Assembly (NCBI RefSeq): GCF_000427905.1
Contig: NZ_KE386604.1
Coordinates: 434,001 to 498,000, forward strand
Source: Thermocrispum agreste DSM 44070
Lineage (GTDB): Bacteria > Actinomycetota > Actinomycetes > Mycobacteriales > Pseudonocardiaceae
DNA length: 64,000 nt
Reading direction: 5' to 3'
Shown here: one piece after another, positions 27,207-35,823 of the stretch
Position numbering within the stretch: the first letter of the stretch is position 1
Layout of the letters: each line of letters opens with the position of its first letter
Program-made: the position numbers and the translations under genes
The notes under the pieces: model-generated
Told to the model about the DNA's origin: nothing
Seen by the model: only the letters and a program-made list of their open reading frames with translations
Database searches by the model: none

Positions 27207-28279
27207 AGCACATCCACGCCGGCAAGGTGCGGGACATCTACCAGGACGGCGACGATCTGCTGATCGTCGCTTCGGACCGGGTGTCCGTCTACGACGTGTC
27301 CCTGCCCACGCTGATCCCGGACAAGGGTGCGCTGCTGACCCAGCTGTCGGCGTGGTGGTTCGAGCAGCTGGCCGACATCGTGCCGAACCACGTCATCTCG
27401 ACCACCGACGTGCCGGAGGAATTCGCCGGGCGCGCGATCCGCTGCAAGCCGCTGCGCATGATCAAGGTGGAGTGCATCGCCCGCGGATATCTGGCCGGGC
27501 TCGGATGGCGGGAGTACCAGCAGCACGGCTCGATTTCGGGCGTTCCGCTGCCGCCGGGGTTGCGGGAGGGGGACAAGCTTCCCGAGCCCATCTTCACGCC
27601 GACCACCAAGGAATCCGACACCGGCCACGACGAGTTCATCACGTTCGACGACGTGGTGGCCCAGGAAGGCCGGGAGGTCGCCGAGCGGCTGCGCGACCTG
27701 ACGTTGCAGATCTACACCGCAGGGGCCGAGAAGGCGCTGGAGCGGGGGATCATCATCGCGGACACCAAGCTGGAGTTCGGGTGGGACGGTGACGTTCTGA
27801 CGCTCGGGGACGAGGTGCTGACCTCCGACTCGTCGCGGTTCTGGCGCGTCACGGAGTGGGAACCTGGCCGTCCGCAAAAGGCGTTCGACAAGCAGTTCGT
27901 GCGGGACTGGTCGCTGTCCACCGGGTGGGACAAGACGCCACCTGGGCCGGAGATTCCCGACGAGATCGTCAAGGCCACCCGGGATCGCTACATCGAGGCG
28001 TACGAGCGCATCACCGGCCTTCGCTGGCGGCCGAAGGACGGTGAGCCCGCCACCGTGCACTGGGATCCCAACGGCCAGTACTACGACCCGCAGCGGCTGA
28101 TCGACGACGTTCGCCGCGTCCTGCGCGAACACGGGTTGAACCCGGTCAGCCACCCTGATCATGCGGATCTCCGGGACAGGGGTGCGAGCCTGTTGCTGCG
28201 CGGGTTGAGTGTGACTCCGGGCAACCCGCCGGAGGACGGCGGCGCCGATGGGGCGCCGGGTGCGGGTGGCCAGGCTTGA
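27203..28279 (+). CDS. purC: Phosphoribosylaminoimidazole-succinocarboxamide synthase PurC
   Basis: ATP-dependent step 7 of de novo purine synthesis, joining CAIR and aspartate to form SAICAR. The motifs GKVRDIY, ASDRVSVYDV, KPLRMIKVECIARGYL and IIADTKLEFGWD (metal site) are in place, with a normal fold to about residue 295. The C-terminus continues for 60 more residues of Gly/Ala/Pro-rich sequence that runs into the 39-bp repeat array downstream. The stop has probably been captured from that array. ATG 27203 overlaps the gntR stop. Usual purine-operon neighbours are absent. Confidence 0.94.
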   Translation: MKHIHAGKVRDIYQDGDDLLIVASDRVSVYDVSLPTLIPDKGALLTQLSAWWFEQLADIVPNHVISTTDVPEEFAGRAIRCKPLRMIKVECIARGYLAGLGWREYQQHGSISGVPLPPGLREGDKLPEPIFTPTTKESDTGHDEFITFDDVVAQEGREVAERLRDLTLQIYTAGAEKALERGIIIADTKLEFGWDGDVLTLGDEVLTSDSSRFWRVTEWEPGRPQKAFDKQFVRDWSLSTGWDKTPPGPEIPDEIVKATRDRYIEAYERITGLRWRPKDGEPATVHWDPNGQYYDPQRLIDDVRRVLREHGLNPVSHPDHADLRDRGASLLLRGLSVTPGNPPEDGGADGAPGAGGQA

Positions 28280-28387
28280 ACGGCCGATGAGGCGCCGGGT
28301 GCGAGTGATGAGGCCTGACAGCTGATGGGGTGCTTGAGCGGGCTTGACAGCCGATGGGCGCCGGGCATCGGCGACCAGATCTGATCG
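28244..28387. repeat. 39-bp tandem repeat overlapping the purC 3' end
   Basis: GCCGATGRGGCGCCGGGTGCG begins units at 28244 and 28283 (39 bp apart), followed by degenerate copies near 28322 and 28351. The first unit encodes the last residues of PurC; the others lie beyond the stop. Confidence 0.75.
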
Positions 28388-28416
28388 CCGTCTCGGGGCT
28401 GAGGTCGCCGCTCCGC

Positions 28417-28956
28417 CTACTTCCGGCCCAGTGCCGATTTGACGTAGTCCTCGTCCTTGATCCGGACCGCTCCTTGCTCGAGCGGCACCCGGTGGCCGTC
28501 CGTGCACCGCACCTGGACGGTGAGCGGCGCTTCGCAGTCGCGGTGGATCAATTCCACTCCGGTGCGGTGGTCGTCGCGTAGCGTCTCGCCCCACTGCATC
28601 AGTGCGACGAGGATCGGGAACAGCTGACGGCCGCGCTCGGTCAGGACGTACTCGTCGCGAGTACGTTTGCCTGCTTCCCGATACGGGCGGCGCTCGACGA
28701 TGCCGTCGGCGTGGAGCTGTTTGAGCCGCCCCGCGACCACGGCTTCGCTCAGGCCGGTGCGCCGCGTGAACTCGTCGAAGCGCGTACCGCCGTAGAACAG
28801 CTCGCGCAGCACCAGCATCGCCGACCGGGTGCCGATCACCTCCAGCGCTCGCTCGATGCGGCACCACCCCTTGGCCGGCCACCTGTCCCGCGCCGCGAAC
28901 TCGCCCAGCCGCTGCAGAACACCTTCCGACGGAGCCTGCGCACTGTCCTCGCTCAT
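28417..28956 (-). CDS. HxlR-family transcriptional regulator
   Basis: 179 residues with the HxlR winged-helix domain: IERALEVIGTRSAMLVLREL, LSEAVVAGRLKQLHADGIV and a wing (YREAGKRTRDEYVLTERG). These MarR-like repressors often control the divergently oriented gene and can sense electrophiles. The 103-bp gap to the thiolase holds two inverted repeats. A C-terminal extension of about 40 residues with three Cys/His positions follows the usual domain. It probably represses the thiolase-thioesterase unit. Confidence 0.88.
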   Translation of the reverse strand: MSEDSAQAPSEGVLQRLGEFAARDRWPAKGWCRIERALEVIGTRSAMLVLRELFYGGTRFDEFTRRTGLSEAVVAGRLKQLHADGIVERRPYREAGKRTRDEYVLTERGRQLFPILVALMQWGETLRDDHRTGVELIHRDCEAPLTVQVRCTDGHRVPLEQGAVRIKDEDYVKSALGRK

Positions 28957-28979
28957 GTCCTCATCCTACCTCTAGCTTT

Positions 28980-29026
28980 ACTTTTCCAAAGTCAGAGGTG
29001 TAGCTTCTAACTATGGTTTTCCATAG
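28980..29026. promoter_or_regulatory. Two inverted repeats in the hxlR-thiolase divergent promoter
   Basis: ACTTT-TCC-AAAGT (28980-28992) and CTATGG-TTTT-CCATAG (29011-29026) are perfect inverted repeats. Both sit downstream of a TAGCTT, so the site looks like a direct duplication of one operator. Probable HxlR binding sites. Confidence 0.6.
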
Positions 29027-29059
29027 CCAGAAGGCTTCCCGCTGCGAAAGGACCCGCCC

Positions 29060-30224
29060 ATGAGCACCGCTTACCTGATCGACGCCGTCCGCACTCCGAT
29101 TGCCAAGGGCAAGCCGGGCGGCGCGTACACCGGCATCCACCCGGTCGACCTGCACGCTCGCACGCTGGCCGCGCTCGTCGAGCGCGTCGGTATCGACCCG
29201 GCCCACGTCGACGACGTCATCAGTGGTGCGGTCGGCCAGATCGGCGAGCAGTCCGGCAACACCGCGCGCTGGGCGCTGCTCGGCGCGGGGTTCCCCGAAT
29301 CCGTCCCCGGGGTGACCGTGGACCGTCAGTGCGGCTCGTCCCAGCAGGCACTGCACTTCGCCGCGCAGGGAGTGCTCGCCGGGGCGTACGACGTGGTCAT
29401 CGCTTCCGGGGTCGAGTCGATGAGCCGCATCCCGATCGGCTCGCAGTCCCAAGGCAAGAATTTCGTCGGCAGCCGCGTCGGCGACCGCTACCCGGACGGC
29501 CTCGTCCCGCAGGGCGTCAGCGCCGAGCTGATAGCCCAGCGCTGGAACCTGTCGCGCACCGAACGACGAGTTCGCCGCCGAGTCGCACCAGCGCGCGGCG
29601 AAGGCGTGGACAGACGGGCTCTTCGACAGCCAGGTCGTGCGGATCACCGACCTGGTGATCGACGAGAGCATCCGGCCCGACACCTCCGTGGACGTGCTGG
29701 CCGGGCTCAAGCCGTCGTTCAAGGCGGATCACTGGGTCGAGCGGTATCCCGATCTCGAGTGGCGGGTCACCGCGGGCAACAGCTCGCCGGTCAATGATGG
29801 TTCCGCTGCGGTGCTGGTGGCCAGTGAGGACGCGGTACGGCGGTTCGGCCTGAAACCCCGCGCGCGGGTGCACGCGTTCGCGGTCACCGGCGACGATCCC
29901 GTGTTCATGCTGACCGGGATCATCCCGGCCACGCACAAGGTGCTGGCCAAGGCCGGCCTGCGGCTCGACGACATCGACGTGTTCGAGGTCAATGAGGCCT
30001 TCGCCTCGGTCGTGCTCGCTTGGCAGCGGGAGACCGGTGCCGACCTGGCCAAGGTCAACGTCGACGGCGGTGCCATCGCGATCGGTCATCCGCTCGGTGC
30101 ATCCGGCGCCCGACTGATGACGACGCTGGTCAACGCCCTGGAGCACACCGGCGGCCGCTACGGGCTGCAGGTCATGTGCGAAGGCGGCGGGATGGCCAAC
30201 GCCACGATCATCGAGCGGATCTGA
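29060..30224 (+). pseudogene. Frameshifted acetyl-CoA acetyltransferase (thiolase)
   Basis: Two overlapping frames together give a complete thiolase of about 388 residues. Frame one holds the start, DRQCGSSQQA (nucleophile Cys near residue 91) and ESMSRIPIG. At GAAC in 29561-29564 the protein moves to another frame, which continues with DEFAAESHQRAA and carries NEAFA, GHPLGASGAR (catalytic His) and CEGGGMAN (second Cys). One extra base, or two missing, at that spot explains it. All catalytic residues survive, so it is a recent mutation or an assembly error. Such enzymes make acetoacetyl-CoA or cleave 3-ketoacyl-CoA. The PaaI thioesterase follows. Confidence 0.85.
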
Positions 30225-30378
30225 CATGGCCGGCTTCTCCTGGGCCGACCTGCTTCGGAACGGCCTGGAAAAGCACATCGCCCACCTGGAGCGGCACTAC
30301 GGCGCTGCCACGGCCGCCGACGCCCCCGTGCGCGCCGGCGGCGTGGACGCCCGCTCACCGGCAACCGAGGAGGCATCG

Positions 30379-30864
30379 ATGAACCGGACGCGCACCTACA
30401 GCTGGGAGGATCCGAAGGTCTTCGCCGACCCGGCTCGTCAACTCAGCGGCCTGGAATTCCTCAACCAGATCGGCAGCGGTGAGCTGCCCATGGTCCCGGC
30501 AGGCGTCACCACGGAGATTCTTCCGGTGGCGGTCGGCGACGGCTGGGCCGAGTTCCGGATGCAGCCGGCCGAATGGCACTACAACCCGATCGGCTCGGTG
30601 CACGGTGGCATGCTCGCCGGCCTCGCCGATTCGGCCCTCGGCTGCGCGGTGCACAGCAAACTGCCCGCCGGGACCGGCTACACGTCGCTGGACCTGACCA
30701 TCAAGTTCACCCGGCCTGCGAACCTCGACAGTGGAGTTCTGCGGTGCCGTGGCGAGGTGGTGACCATGGGCCGCCGCACCGCGACAGCCGAAGCCCGGAT
30801 CGTGGACGGCCGCGGCAAGGTGGTCGCGCACGCGATCGCCACCTGCCTGCTCTTCCCGCTCTGA
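30379..30864 (+). CDS. PaaI-family hotdog thioesterase
   Basis: 161 residues of the PaaI/YdiI hotdog fold: WHYNPIGSVHGGMLAGLADS contains the N-terminal end of the catalytic helix, with GTGYTSLDLTIKFTRPA and MGRRTATAEARIV strands. It hydrolyses acyl-CoA thioesters. ATG 30379 follows CCGAGGAGGCATCG, a strong ribosome-binding site. The frame is open back to ATG 30226, 1 bp after the thiolase stop, which would add 51 residues; that prefix is not part of the family. With thiolase upstream, it probably belongs to an HxlR-controlled acyl-CoA unit. Confidence 0.85.
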   Translation: MNRTRTYSWEDPKVFADPARQLSGLEFLNQIGSGELPMVPAGVTTEILPVAVGDGWAEFRMQPAEWHYNPIGSVHGGMLAGLADSALGCAVHSKLPAGTGYTSLDLTIKFTRPANLDSGVLRCRGEVVTMGRRTATAEARIVDGRGKVVAHAIATCLLFPL

Positions 30865-30881
30865 CCACGGTCACGGCGCGG

Positions 30882-31652
30882 TCAGCGGCCTCGAAGCTTC
30901 CGCCACCGGTCCTTCCAGCTCGAGCCTGCCGAGACGACCGCGTCGTCACCCGACGGCAGCGGGTTCTTGTCGTCCGAGTCGTAGGTGACCGGCGATGTGC
31001 TCGGGACACGAAAGGCTTCCAGCTCCGAGTCCGCCAGGATCGCGTCGATGCATGCGCGGCTGCCGCCGACGTGCGTCACCGCCAGGTCGATGTCGGTGGC
31101 GACACACCACGAGCGGCAATCGGGCCACCACGCGTACGGTGACTGATAGTGACCGTCGTGCGTGTCGTCCCGCATGGACGTCGTGACAGCGTCCAGGCTC
31201 CCAGTGAGCAGGATCAGTTCACGGTCCAGAGGTAGCGTGAACCGTGCTCCGCGAGACCACTCGGGGCGGAAGTCGCCCCCGTCCCACACCGCGAACCAGC
31301 ACCGGCCGGGGTTCGTGGTGAACGGCTTCAGGAGCTTCGCCAGCCTGCTCGCCATCGGCCGGGTGATCGATCCGGTTTCCGGTTCTTCGGTGAACGGCGG
31401 CGGAAGCTCCGGATCGACCGGGTTGGCGATGGCGGCCCACTGGGCGCGCGCGTGCATGACCCGGCCGCTCCACTGTGCGACCGCTGACCACGAGACGGGC
31501 CGTCCCTCGATGTCCATCGCCGGATGGAAGAGGCGCGCATAGTCTTCGAAGACCTCAGGAACCAACGACCTGACGTCGTATTTCTCGACCAGCGCCTGCT
31601 GGATCCAGTCGACCATGCCGTCGGTGCCGACTGCTGGGGTGAGGTCAGTCAT
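30882..31652 (-). CDS. Conserved hypothetical protein, actinobacterial
   Basis: 256 residues with no signal peptide, membrane span or motif I can name. It contains conserved-looking aromatic segments (WSAVAQWSGRVMHARAQWAA, RCWFAVWDGG, YAWWPDCRSWCVATDID). Similar Trp-rich proteins occur widely in Streptomyces and relatives without assigned function. ATG 31652 was chosen because GGCGAGCAG precedes it; an in-frame start at 31697 would add 15 residues from the repeat side. It converges with the thioesterase gene (17 bp apart). Confidence 0.7.
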   Translation of the reverse strand: MTDLTPAVGTDGMVDWIQQALVEKYDVRSLVPEVFEDYARLFHPAMDIEGRPVSWSAVAQWSGRVMHARAQWAAIANPVDPELPPPFTEEPETGSITRPMASRLAKLLKPFTTNPGRCWFAVWDGGDFRPEWSRGARFTLPLDRELILLTGSLDAVTTSMRDDTHDGHYQSPYAWWPDCRSWCVATDIDLAVTHVGGSRACIDAILADSELEAFRVPSTSPVTYDSDDKNPLPSGDDAVVSAGSSWKDRWRKLRGR

Positions 31653-31703
31653 CTGCTCGCCAGGTGCTGCACGGTGATCACGGTGAACGTCTTCCATCTT
31701 GCC

Positions 31704-31805
31704 GCGTCACCGTGCTGGCATGGCATGGATTCTTGCCCGCGTCACCGTGCTGGCATGGCCCGGATTTTTGCCCGCATCACCGTGCCGGTATGGCCCGAAC
31801 GACTG
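31704..31805. repeat. 35-bp tandem repeat, about 3 copies
   Basis: Units beginning GCRTCACCGTGCYGGYATGG start at 31704, 31739 and 31774, exactly 35 bp apart. It fills the 156-bp gap between two reverse-strand genes and reaches the end of the amidase. Confidence 0.85.
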
Positions 31806-31808
31806 CGA

Positions 31809-32792
31809 TCACCCCTGCAGCATGGCCTTCCACTCGGCGGTCGAGTACTCGCCGGTGATCAGCAGCGGCCAAATGTCGGCACCCAGCAGCCCGTGTTCGC
31901 CGGCCCGTGCCGCCGCGATGCACGTGTGCTGCGGCACCCCGCGCTCGGCGGCGAACGCGGCCACCGCCTCCGCGGTGCGCGGCCCGTAGTAGCCGTCGAC
32001 CGGGACCTGCACCCCTTGCCTGCGCAACAGTCGCTGAGCGGTCCGCACGGCCTCGCCCCGGTCGCCGACCCGAAGCAGCGGCCACTGCGGCCGGTGGGTG
32101 GGTGCCGGGGCGCCGAGGACCTCGGCGACCGCCTCGCGCAGCTCGGGGATCCGGGCGTACAGCACGTCGCCGGGACATTGGGTGGAGTTGAAGTCCCGGT
32201 GGCCCATGATGTGCTCCACCGGAATGCCGTACTGGGAGGCGATGTAGGCGACCAGCTGCACCAGCGAGTCCCACAGTGCCTGCGGCACGTCGGCGGAGAC
32301 GTAGTTGCCTTCGTTCTCGATGCCGATGACCTCGCTGTTGTGGTTGGCCACGTTCGCGCCTTGGACGTGCTGGGTGCCGACGCGCAGCACCTCCAGGCTG
32401 CGATGCCGTCCCTCGGTGATGTAACCGCCGCGGGAGTTGGTGAACTGCTGGCCGGAGTCGATCCAGCCGTTGTTGTCCATGTGGTGGTTCTGGATCGCGC
32501 GGGAAATGGCGAACGCGCGCTCCTTGCTGAAATCGTCGCTGTTGCCCGGTTCGACGGTGTGGTGGACGACGATGTAGGTGGGTGCGTGGTCCAGCACGAC
32601 GATCTGGCCGTTCGGCGGTCGTGCTCCCCAGTCGGCCGTGCCGAAGATCTCCGGGGCCTCGACCGTGCGGCCGCGGCTGCCCGGACTTCCGGCGGTGCCC
32701 GCCAGTGCCCCCGGAGCCGTGATGCCGCCGATCACGGTGGCCGCCAGTCCACCTTTCAGCAGCGTCCTTCGGTGGAATTCGACATCGGCCAT
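31809..32792 (-). CDS. Tat-exported N-acetylmuramoyl-L-alanine amidase (PGRP/Amidase_2) with peptidoglycan-binding domain
   Basis: 327 residues. A twin-arginine signal (RRTLLKGG, then hydrophobic TVIGGITAPGALAG) directs export. The Amidase_2/PGRP domain (about residues 48-215) has zinc ligands in VVHHTVEPG (His), GHRDFN (His) and STQCPG (Cys). A peptidoglycan-binding-1 repeat (VGDRGEAVRTAQRLLRRQG, then DGYYGPRTAEAV) follows at about 230-290. It cleaves the amide between MurNAc and L-Ala in the wall. ATG 32792 follows GAGGGGAACC. Confidence 0.92.
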   Translation of the reverse strand: MADVEFHRRTLLKGGLAATVIGGITAPGALAGTAGSPGSRGRTVEAPEIFGTADWGARPPNGQIVVLDHAPTYIVVHHTVEPGNSDDFSKERAFAISRAIQNHHMDNNGWIDSGQQFTNSRGGYITEGRHRSLEVLRVGTQHVQGANVANHNSEVIGIENEGNYVSADVPQALWDSLVQLVAYIASQYGIPVEHIMGHRDFNSTQCPGDVLYARIPELREAVAEVLGAPAPTHRPQWPLLRVGDRGEAVRTAQRLLRRQGVQVPVDGYYGPRTAEAVAAFAAERGVPQHTCIAAARAGEHGLLGADIWPLLITGEYSTAEWKAMLQG

Positions 32793-32922
32793 CGGTGGTT
32801 CCCCTCTCGCGCGCAGGGCGGCTCACCAGGATGTCATCGGTCGGTGAGCGGAAGTGCACCGAAGGTAACTCCGCGCCAGGGACGCCGACAATCATTGACG
32901 AACGGTATGCGCATCTTGCGAA

Positions 32923-33822
32923 CTAGTTACCGTTCACAGTTGAGTGCTCGCCGGGAAGCGCGAAGCGCCCGTCGGCGATCTGCTCCACCAGGCCGTCCTC
33001 CAGCAGCGAGTGCAGACACCGGTCGCGCTGCCCGTCGATCGGCCATGCCGCATCGAGCTGTGTCTTGTCCACCGGCTCCGGCGATCCCCGCAGCACGTCC
33101 AGCAGCAGCCCGCGCACGTGGCGGTCGGTCCCGGCATAGCGTTGGACCGGCCGGGCAGGCTGACCGGTGTAGGCGGGACATCCGGCGCGCTGCCAGGCGC
33201 AGGTCTGCACCAGCGGACAGCGGGAGCACCGCGGAGTGCGCGCGACGCACACCAGCGCGCCCAGCTCCATCAACGCCGCCGACAGCCGCGCTGCGCGCGC
33301 TTCGTCGTCCGGCAGCAGCTGCTCCACGTCGGCCATGTCACGGGTCATCGAGGCCGGTCCGGCATCCCCGGCGCCGTGCACTGCCCGAGCCACGACCCTG
33401 CGCACGTTGGTGTCGACCACGGGAGCCCGCTTGTCGTAGGCGAAGGCTGCGACCGCGCGAGCCGTGTAATCGCCGATGCCCGGCAGGCGCAGCAGCGTCT
33501 CGACATCCGCGGGGACGACGTCGCCGTGCTCGGTGGCGATCACCGTCGCCGTCTGATGCAGTCGCAACGCGCGCCGCGGGTACCCGAGCTTGCCCCAGGC
33601 TCGCAGTACCTCGCCCTGACTGGCGCCGGCCAGAGCCGACGGCTTCGGCCACCGGCGGATCCACTCCTCGTACACCGGCAGCACCCGGTTGACCGGCGTC
33701 TGCTGCAGCATGATCTCGCTGACCAGCACCCGCCAGCCACGGTTCGCCACCGGCTCCCGCTCGCGCCAGGGCAGCTCGCGGGCGTTCGCGTCGAACCAGT
33801 CCAGCAGCAGCTCGGGGTCCAC
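32923..33822 (-). CDS. mutY: A/G-specific adenine glycosylase MutY
   Basis: 299-residue base-excision repair enzyme removing A mispaired with 8-oxoG. Catalytic Glu is in VSEIMLQQTPV, the helix-hairpin-helix is LPGIGDYTARAV with the catalytic Asp in VVDTNVRRV, and the [4Fe-4S] cluster ligands are Cys-x6-Cys-x2-Cys-x5-Cys (CVARTPRCSRCPLVQTC). The short C-terminal domain lacks a full NUDIX-like 8-oxoG reader, as usual for actinobacterial MutY. Its place between clpC and a carbonic anhydrase matches Rv3589. Confidence 0.95.
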   Translation of the reverse strand: MDPELLLDWFDANARELPWREREPVANRGWRVLVSEIMLQQTPVNRVLPVYEEWIRRWPKPSALAGASQGEVLRAWGKLGYPRRALRLHQTATVIATEHGDVVPADVETLLRLPGIGDYTARAVAAFAYDKRAPVVDTNVRRVVARAVHGAGDAGPASMTRDMADVEQLLPDDEARAARLSAALMELGALVCVARTPRCSRCPLVQTCAWQRAGCPAYTGQPARPVQRYAGTDRHVRGLLLDVLRGSPEPVDKTQLDAAWPIDGQRDRCLHSLLEDGLVEQIADGRFALPGEHSTVNGN

Positions 33823-33838
33823 GCTGAGACGGTAGCGC

Positions 33839-34333
33839 TCAGGCTTCCACCTCGGTGATGGCGGCGGTGTTCACGTCGTAGACGAAGCCGCGGACGTTGT
33901 CGGTGTAGGGGATGAACGGGCTCTGCCGGATGCGCCGAAGGGTCTGTCGGACGCTCTCGGTGACGTCCCGGAACGACTCGATCGCCCACGGCGGCCGGAT
34001 CCCGGTGGCCTGTTCCACCTCGTCCTTGAACGAGTCCTCGGTGATCATCGACAGGCCGCACTGGGTGTGCTGCATGACGATGATCTCCCGGGTCTGCAGC
34101 TTGCGCTGGCTGATCGTCAGCGACCGGATGGCGTCGTCGGTGGCCACGCCGCCCGCGTTGCGCAGGATGTGCGCCTCGCCGTGCCGCAGGCCGAACACGT
34201 CGAAGACCTTGATCCGGGCGTCCATGCAGGTCAGCACGGCGATGCCGAGACTGGGCACCGGCGTCCGGATGGTGGGTGCGCCGTGGTCGACACCGTCCAC
34301 ATGGCGCTTCAGCAGGAGATCGATGTTGCTCAC
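33839..34333 (-). CDS. Beta-class carbonic anhydrase
   Basis: 164 residues. Zinc ligands are in VLTCMDARI (Cys, with the catalytic Asp-Arg dyad) and QHTQCGLS (His and Cys). NAGG, found in LRNAGGVATDDAIRSL, is the substrate pocket. Size and pattern match the small Rv1284-type beta enzyme rather than the longer Rv3588c found beside mutY in mycobacteria. It interconverts CO2 and bicarbonate in the cytoplasm. The start is GTG 34333 after GGAGGTGCGC; the upstream in-frame stretch is Arg-rich and unlikely. Lies 16 bp upstream of mutY, same strand. Confidence 0.92.
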   Translation of the reverse strand: MSNIDLLLKRHVDGVDHGAPTIRTPVPSLGIAVLTCMDARIKVFDVFGLRHGEAHILRNAGGVATDDAIRSLTISQRKLQTREIIVMQHTQCGLSMITEDSFKDEVEQATGIRPPWAIESFRDVTESVRQTLRRIRQSPFIPYTDNVRGFVYDVNTAAITEVEA

Positions 34334-34418
34334 CGCGCACCTCCGACAACGGTTTCGGTCATTGGAGCGTGCCCGGCGTGCCCGCGACAAGCGGGCGGGA
34401 GAAACATCACTCAGACGA

Positions 34419-35534
34419 TCATGGACCGAACCAGCGCTGCTCCGCCGTGCGTGGGGGAGCGGACGTCCGGCCGATGCGCAACTCGGTCTCCAGCGTGATC
34501 ACCTCGGGGGTGACCGCGGCCGAGCCCACCCGCCGGTTGGGGTCCAGCAGCAGCTTGCCCGCACACCGGCCCTTCTCCCGTACCGGCTGGCGCACCGTGG
34601 TCAGATCCGCCCGCTCGCCCTCCGGCACCCCGTCGAAACCGGTGATGGTCAGGTCCGCGGGCACCTGCAACCGGCGTCGCTGTGCCTCCTTCAACGCGCC
34701 CAGCGCCAGGATGTCCGACGTGCACACCAGCGCGGTGACGTGCGGGTGCGCGTCGAGCAGCTGGCGGGCGGCCGAAGCGCCGTCTTCGATGGTGTGCTCG
34801 AAGCGCTCCACGACCGGCACCGTGGACCAGTCCACACCGACCGCCTCGAACGCCTCGGCGAGCGCGGCCAGCCGGGCGCGCTGCACGTGGTAGCTCGCCT
34901 TCTCCTGCCGTTCCCGGGACACGAAGCCGTTGCGGCGCTCCCGGGACAGCCGCATGCACAGCACGCCGATGTCCCGGTGGCCGAGTTCGATGAGGTGGTC
35001 GGCCAGCGAGGCCATCGCCGCCTTGTCGTCCGGACCCACCCGGTCCACGTCCGCCACCACCGGCTGGTCGATGATCACCGTCGGGACGGGGCGTTGCAGC
35101 ACCGCTTCCAAGTGCGGATCGTCGTCCGGCACCGAGTAGACGACGAAACCGTCCACCCCCGCCCGGTGCACCGCGTCGATGTTGTCCTTTCCGGGGCTGG
35201 CGGGCACCAGCTGCACGCCGACCCCGGCGTCCTCGCACGCCAGCGCGAGCCCTTCCAGCACCCCGAGCGCCGCCGGGTCGCGGAAGGCGTACGACAGCGC
35301 CTCGGTGAGCAGCAGGCCGACCGCCCCGGCCTTACGCGTGCGGAGCGAGCGGGCCACCGGGTCGGGCCCCGGGTAGCCCAGTTTCCGTGCGGTTTCCAGG
35401 ACGCGGCGCCGCAGCTCCGGGGACAACTGGTCCGGGCGGTTGTAGGCGTTGGACACCGTTGTCCTGGACACGCCGAGTTCGGCGGCAAGCGAGGCCAGTG
35501 TGGCCTGCCGCCGGGTGCGCATCGGACGACCCAT
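34419..35534 (-). CDS. LacI-family transcriptional regulator
   Basis: 371 residues. An N-terminal LacI HTH with hinge helix (TLASLAAELGVSRTTVSNAY, then LSPELRRRVLETARKLGY) is followed by a periplasmic-binding-fold effector domain with VGLLLTEAL, CTSDILALGAL and ITGFDGVPEG segments. Adjacent genes are not a sugar operon, so the ligand and target cannot be read from context. It is divergent from the zinc transporter, separated by 289 bp that contain two hairpins and a Zur-like box. Confidence 0.93.
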   Translation of the reverse strand: MGRPMRTRRQATLASLAAELGVSRTTVSNAYNRPDQLSPELRRRVLETARKLGYPGPDPVARSLRTRKAGAVGLLLTEALSYAFRDPAALGVLEGLALACEDAGVGVQLVPASPGKDNIDAVHRAGVDGFVVYSVPDDDPHLEAVLQRPVPTVIIDQPVVADVDRVGPDDKAAMASLADHLIELGHRDIGVLCMRLSRERRNGFVSRERQEKASYHVQRARLAALAEAFEAVGVDWSTVPVVERFEHTIEDGASAARQLLDAHPHVTALVCTSDILALGALKEAQRRRLQVPADLTITGFDGVPEGERADLTTVRQPVREKGRCAGKLLLDPNRRVGSAAVTPEVITLETELRIGRTSAPPRTAEQRWFGP

Positions 35535-35599
35535 GTTCGGAACGTTAACGGTTCAGTAGCCTCGGCGGGAACCCGAGCCGGGAAATGATCACGGAACGT

Positions 35600-35687
35600 C
35601 GCACAGCCCGGCCGAGGCGACGGCTGTGCGTCACCACCTGGGCCGTGCTCGCCGCGCCCGCGCCGTCCGCACACTGTCCGTGTGCGG
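35600..35687. repeat. Two inverted repeats between lacI and the zinc transporter
   Basis: CGCACAGCC (35600-35608) pairs with GGCTGTGCG (35622-35630). CCGCACAC (35667-35674) pairs perfectly with GTGTGCGG (35680-35687). Either could be an operator for the LacI protein or an RNA structure in the leader; neither has a U-tract. Confidence 0.55.
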
Positions 35688-35777
35688 CCACGACACTCCG
35701 CTCGCCAGTGGCGCTGTTGCGCCAGGCCGAAGACCCGTCTACGGCCGGACCGTGTCACTCGTTTGCGGTACGCTATT

Positions 35778-35796
35778 GATAACGGATTCCATTTTC
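35778..35796 (+). promoter_or_regulatory. Zur-like zinc box upstream of znuA
   Basis: GATAACGGATTCCATTTTC is a 19-bp palindrome with 7 of 9 paired positions matching and fits the GAAAA/TTTTC pattern of actinobacterial Zur operators. It ends 27 bp before the znuA start, as expected for repression by zinc-loaded Zur. Confidence 0.75.
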
Positions 35797-35823
35797 TACT
35801 AGTGATCACGAACGGAGAACCGG

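Noticed and set aside
30226-30378. 51-codon N-terminal extension of the PaaI thioesterase
   Set aside because: It is outside the family fold, and ATG 30379 has a much better ribosome-binding site; kept only as an alternative start.
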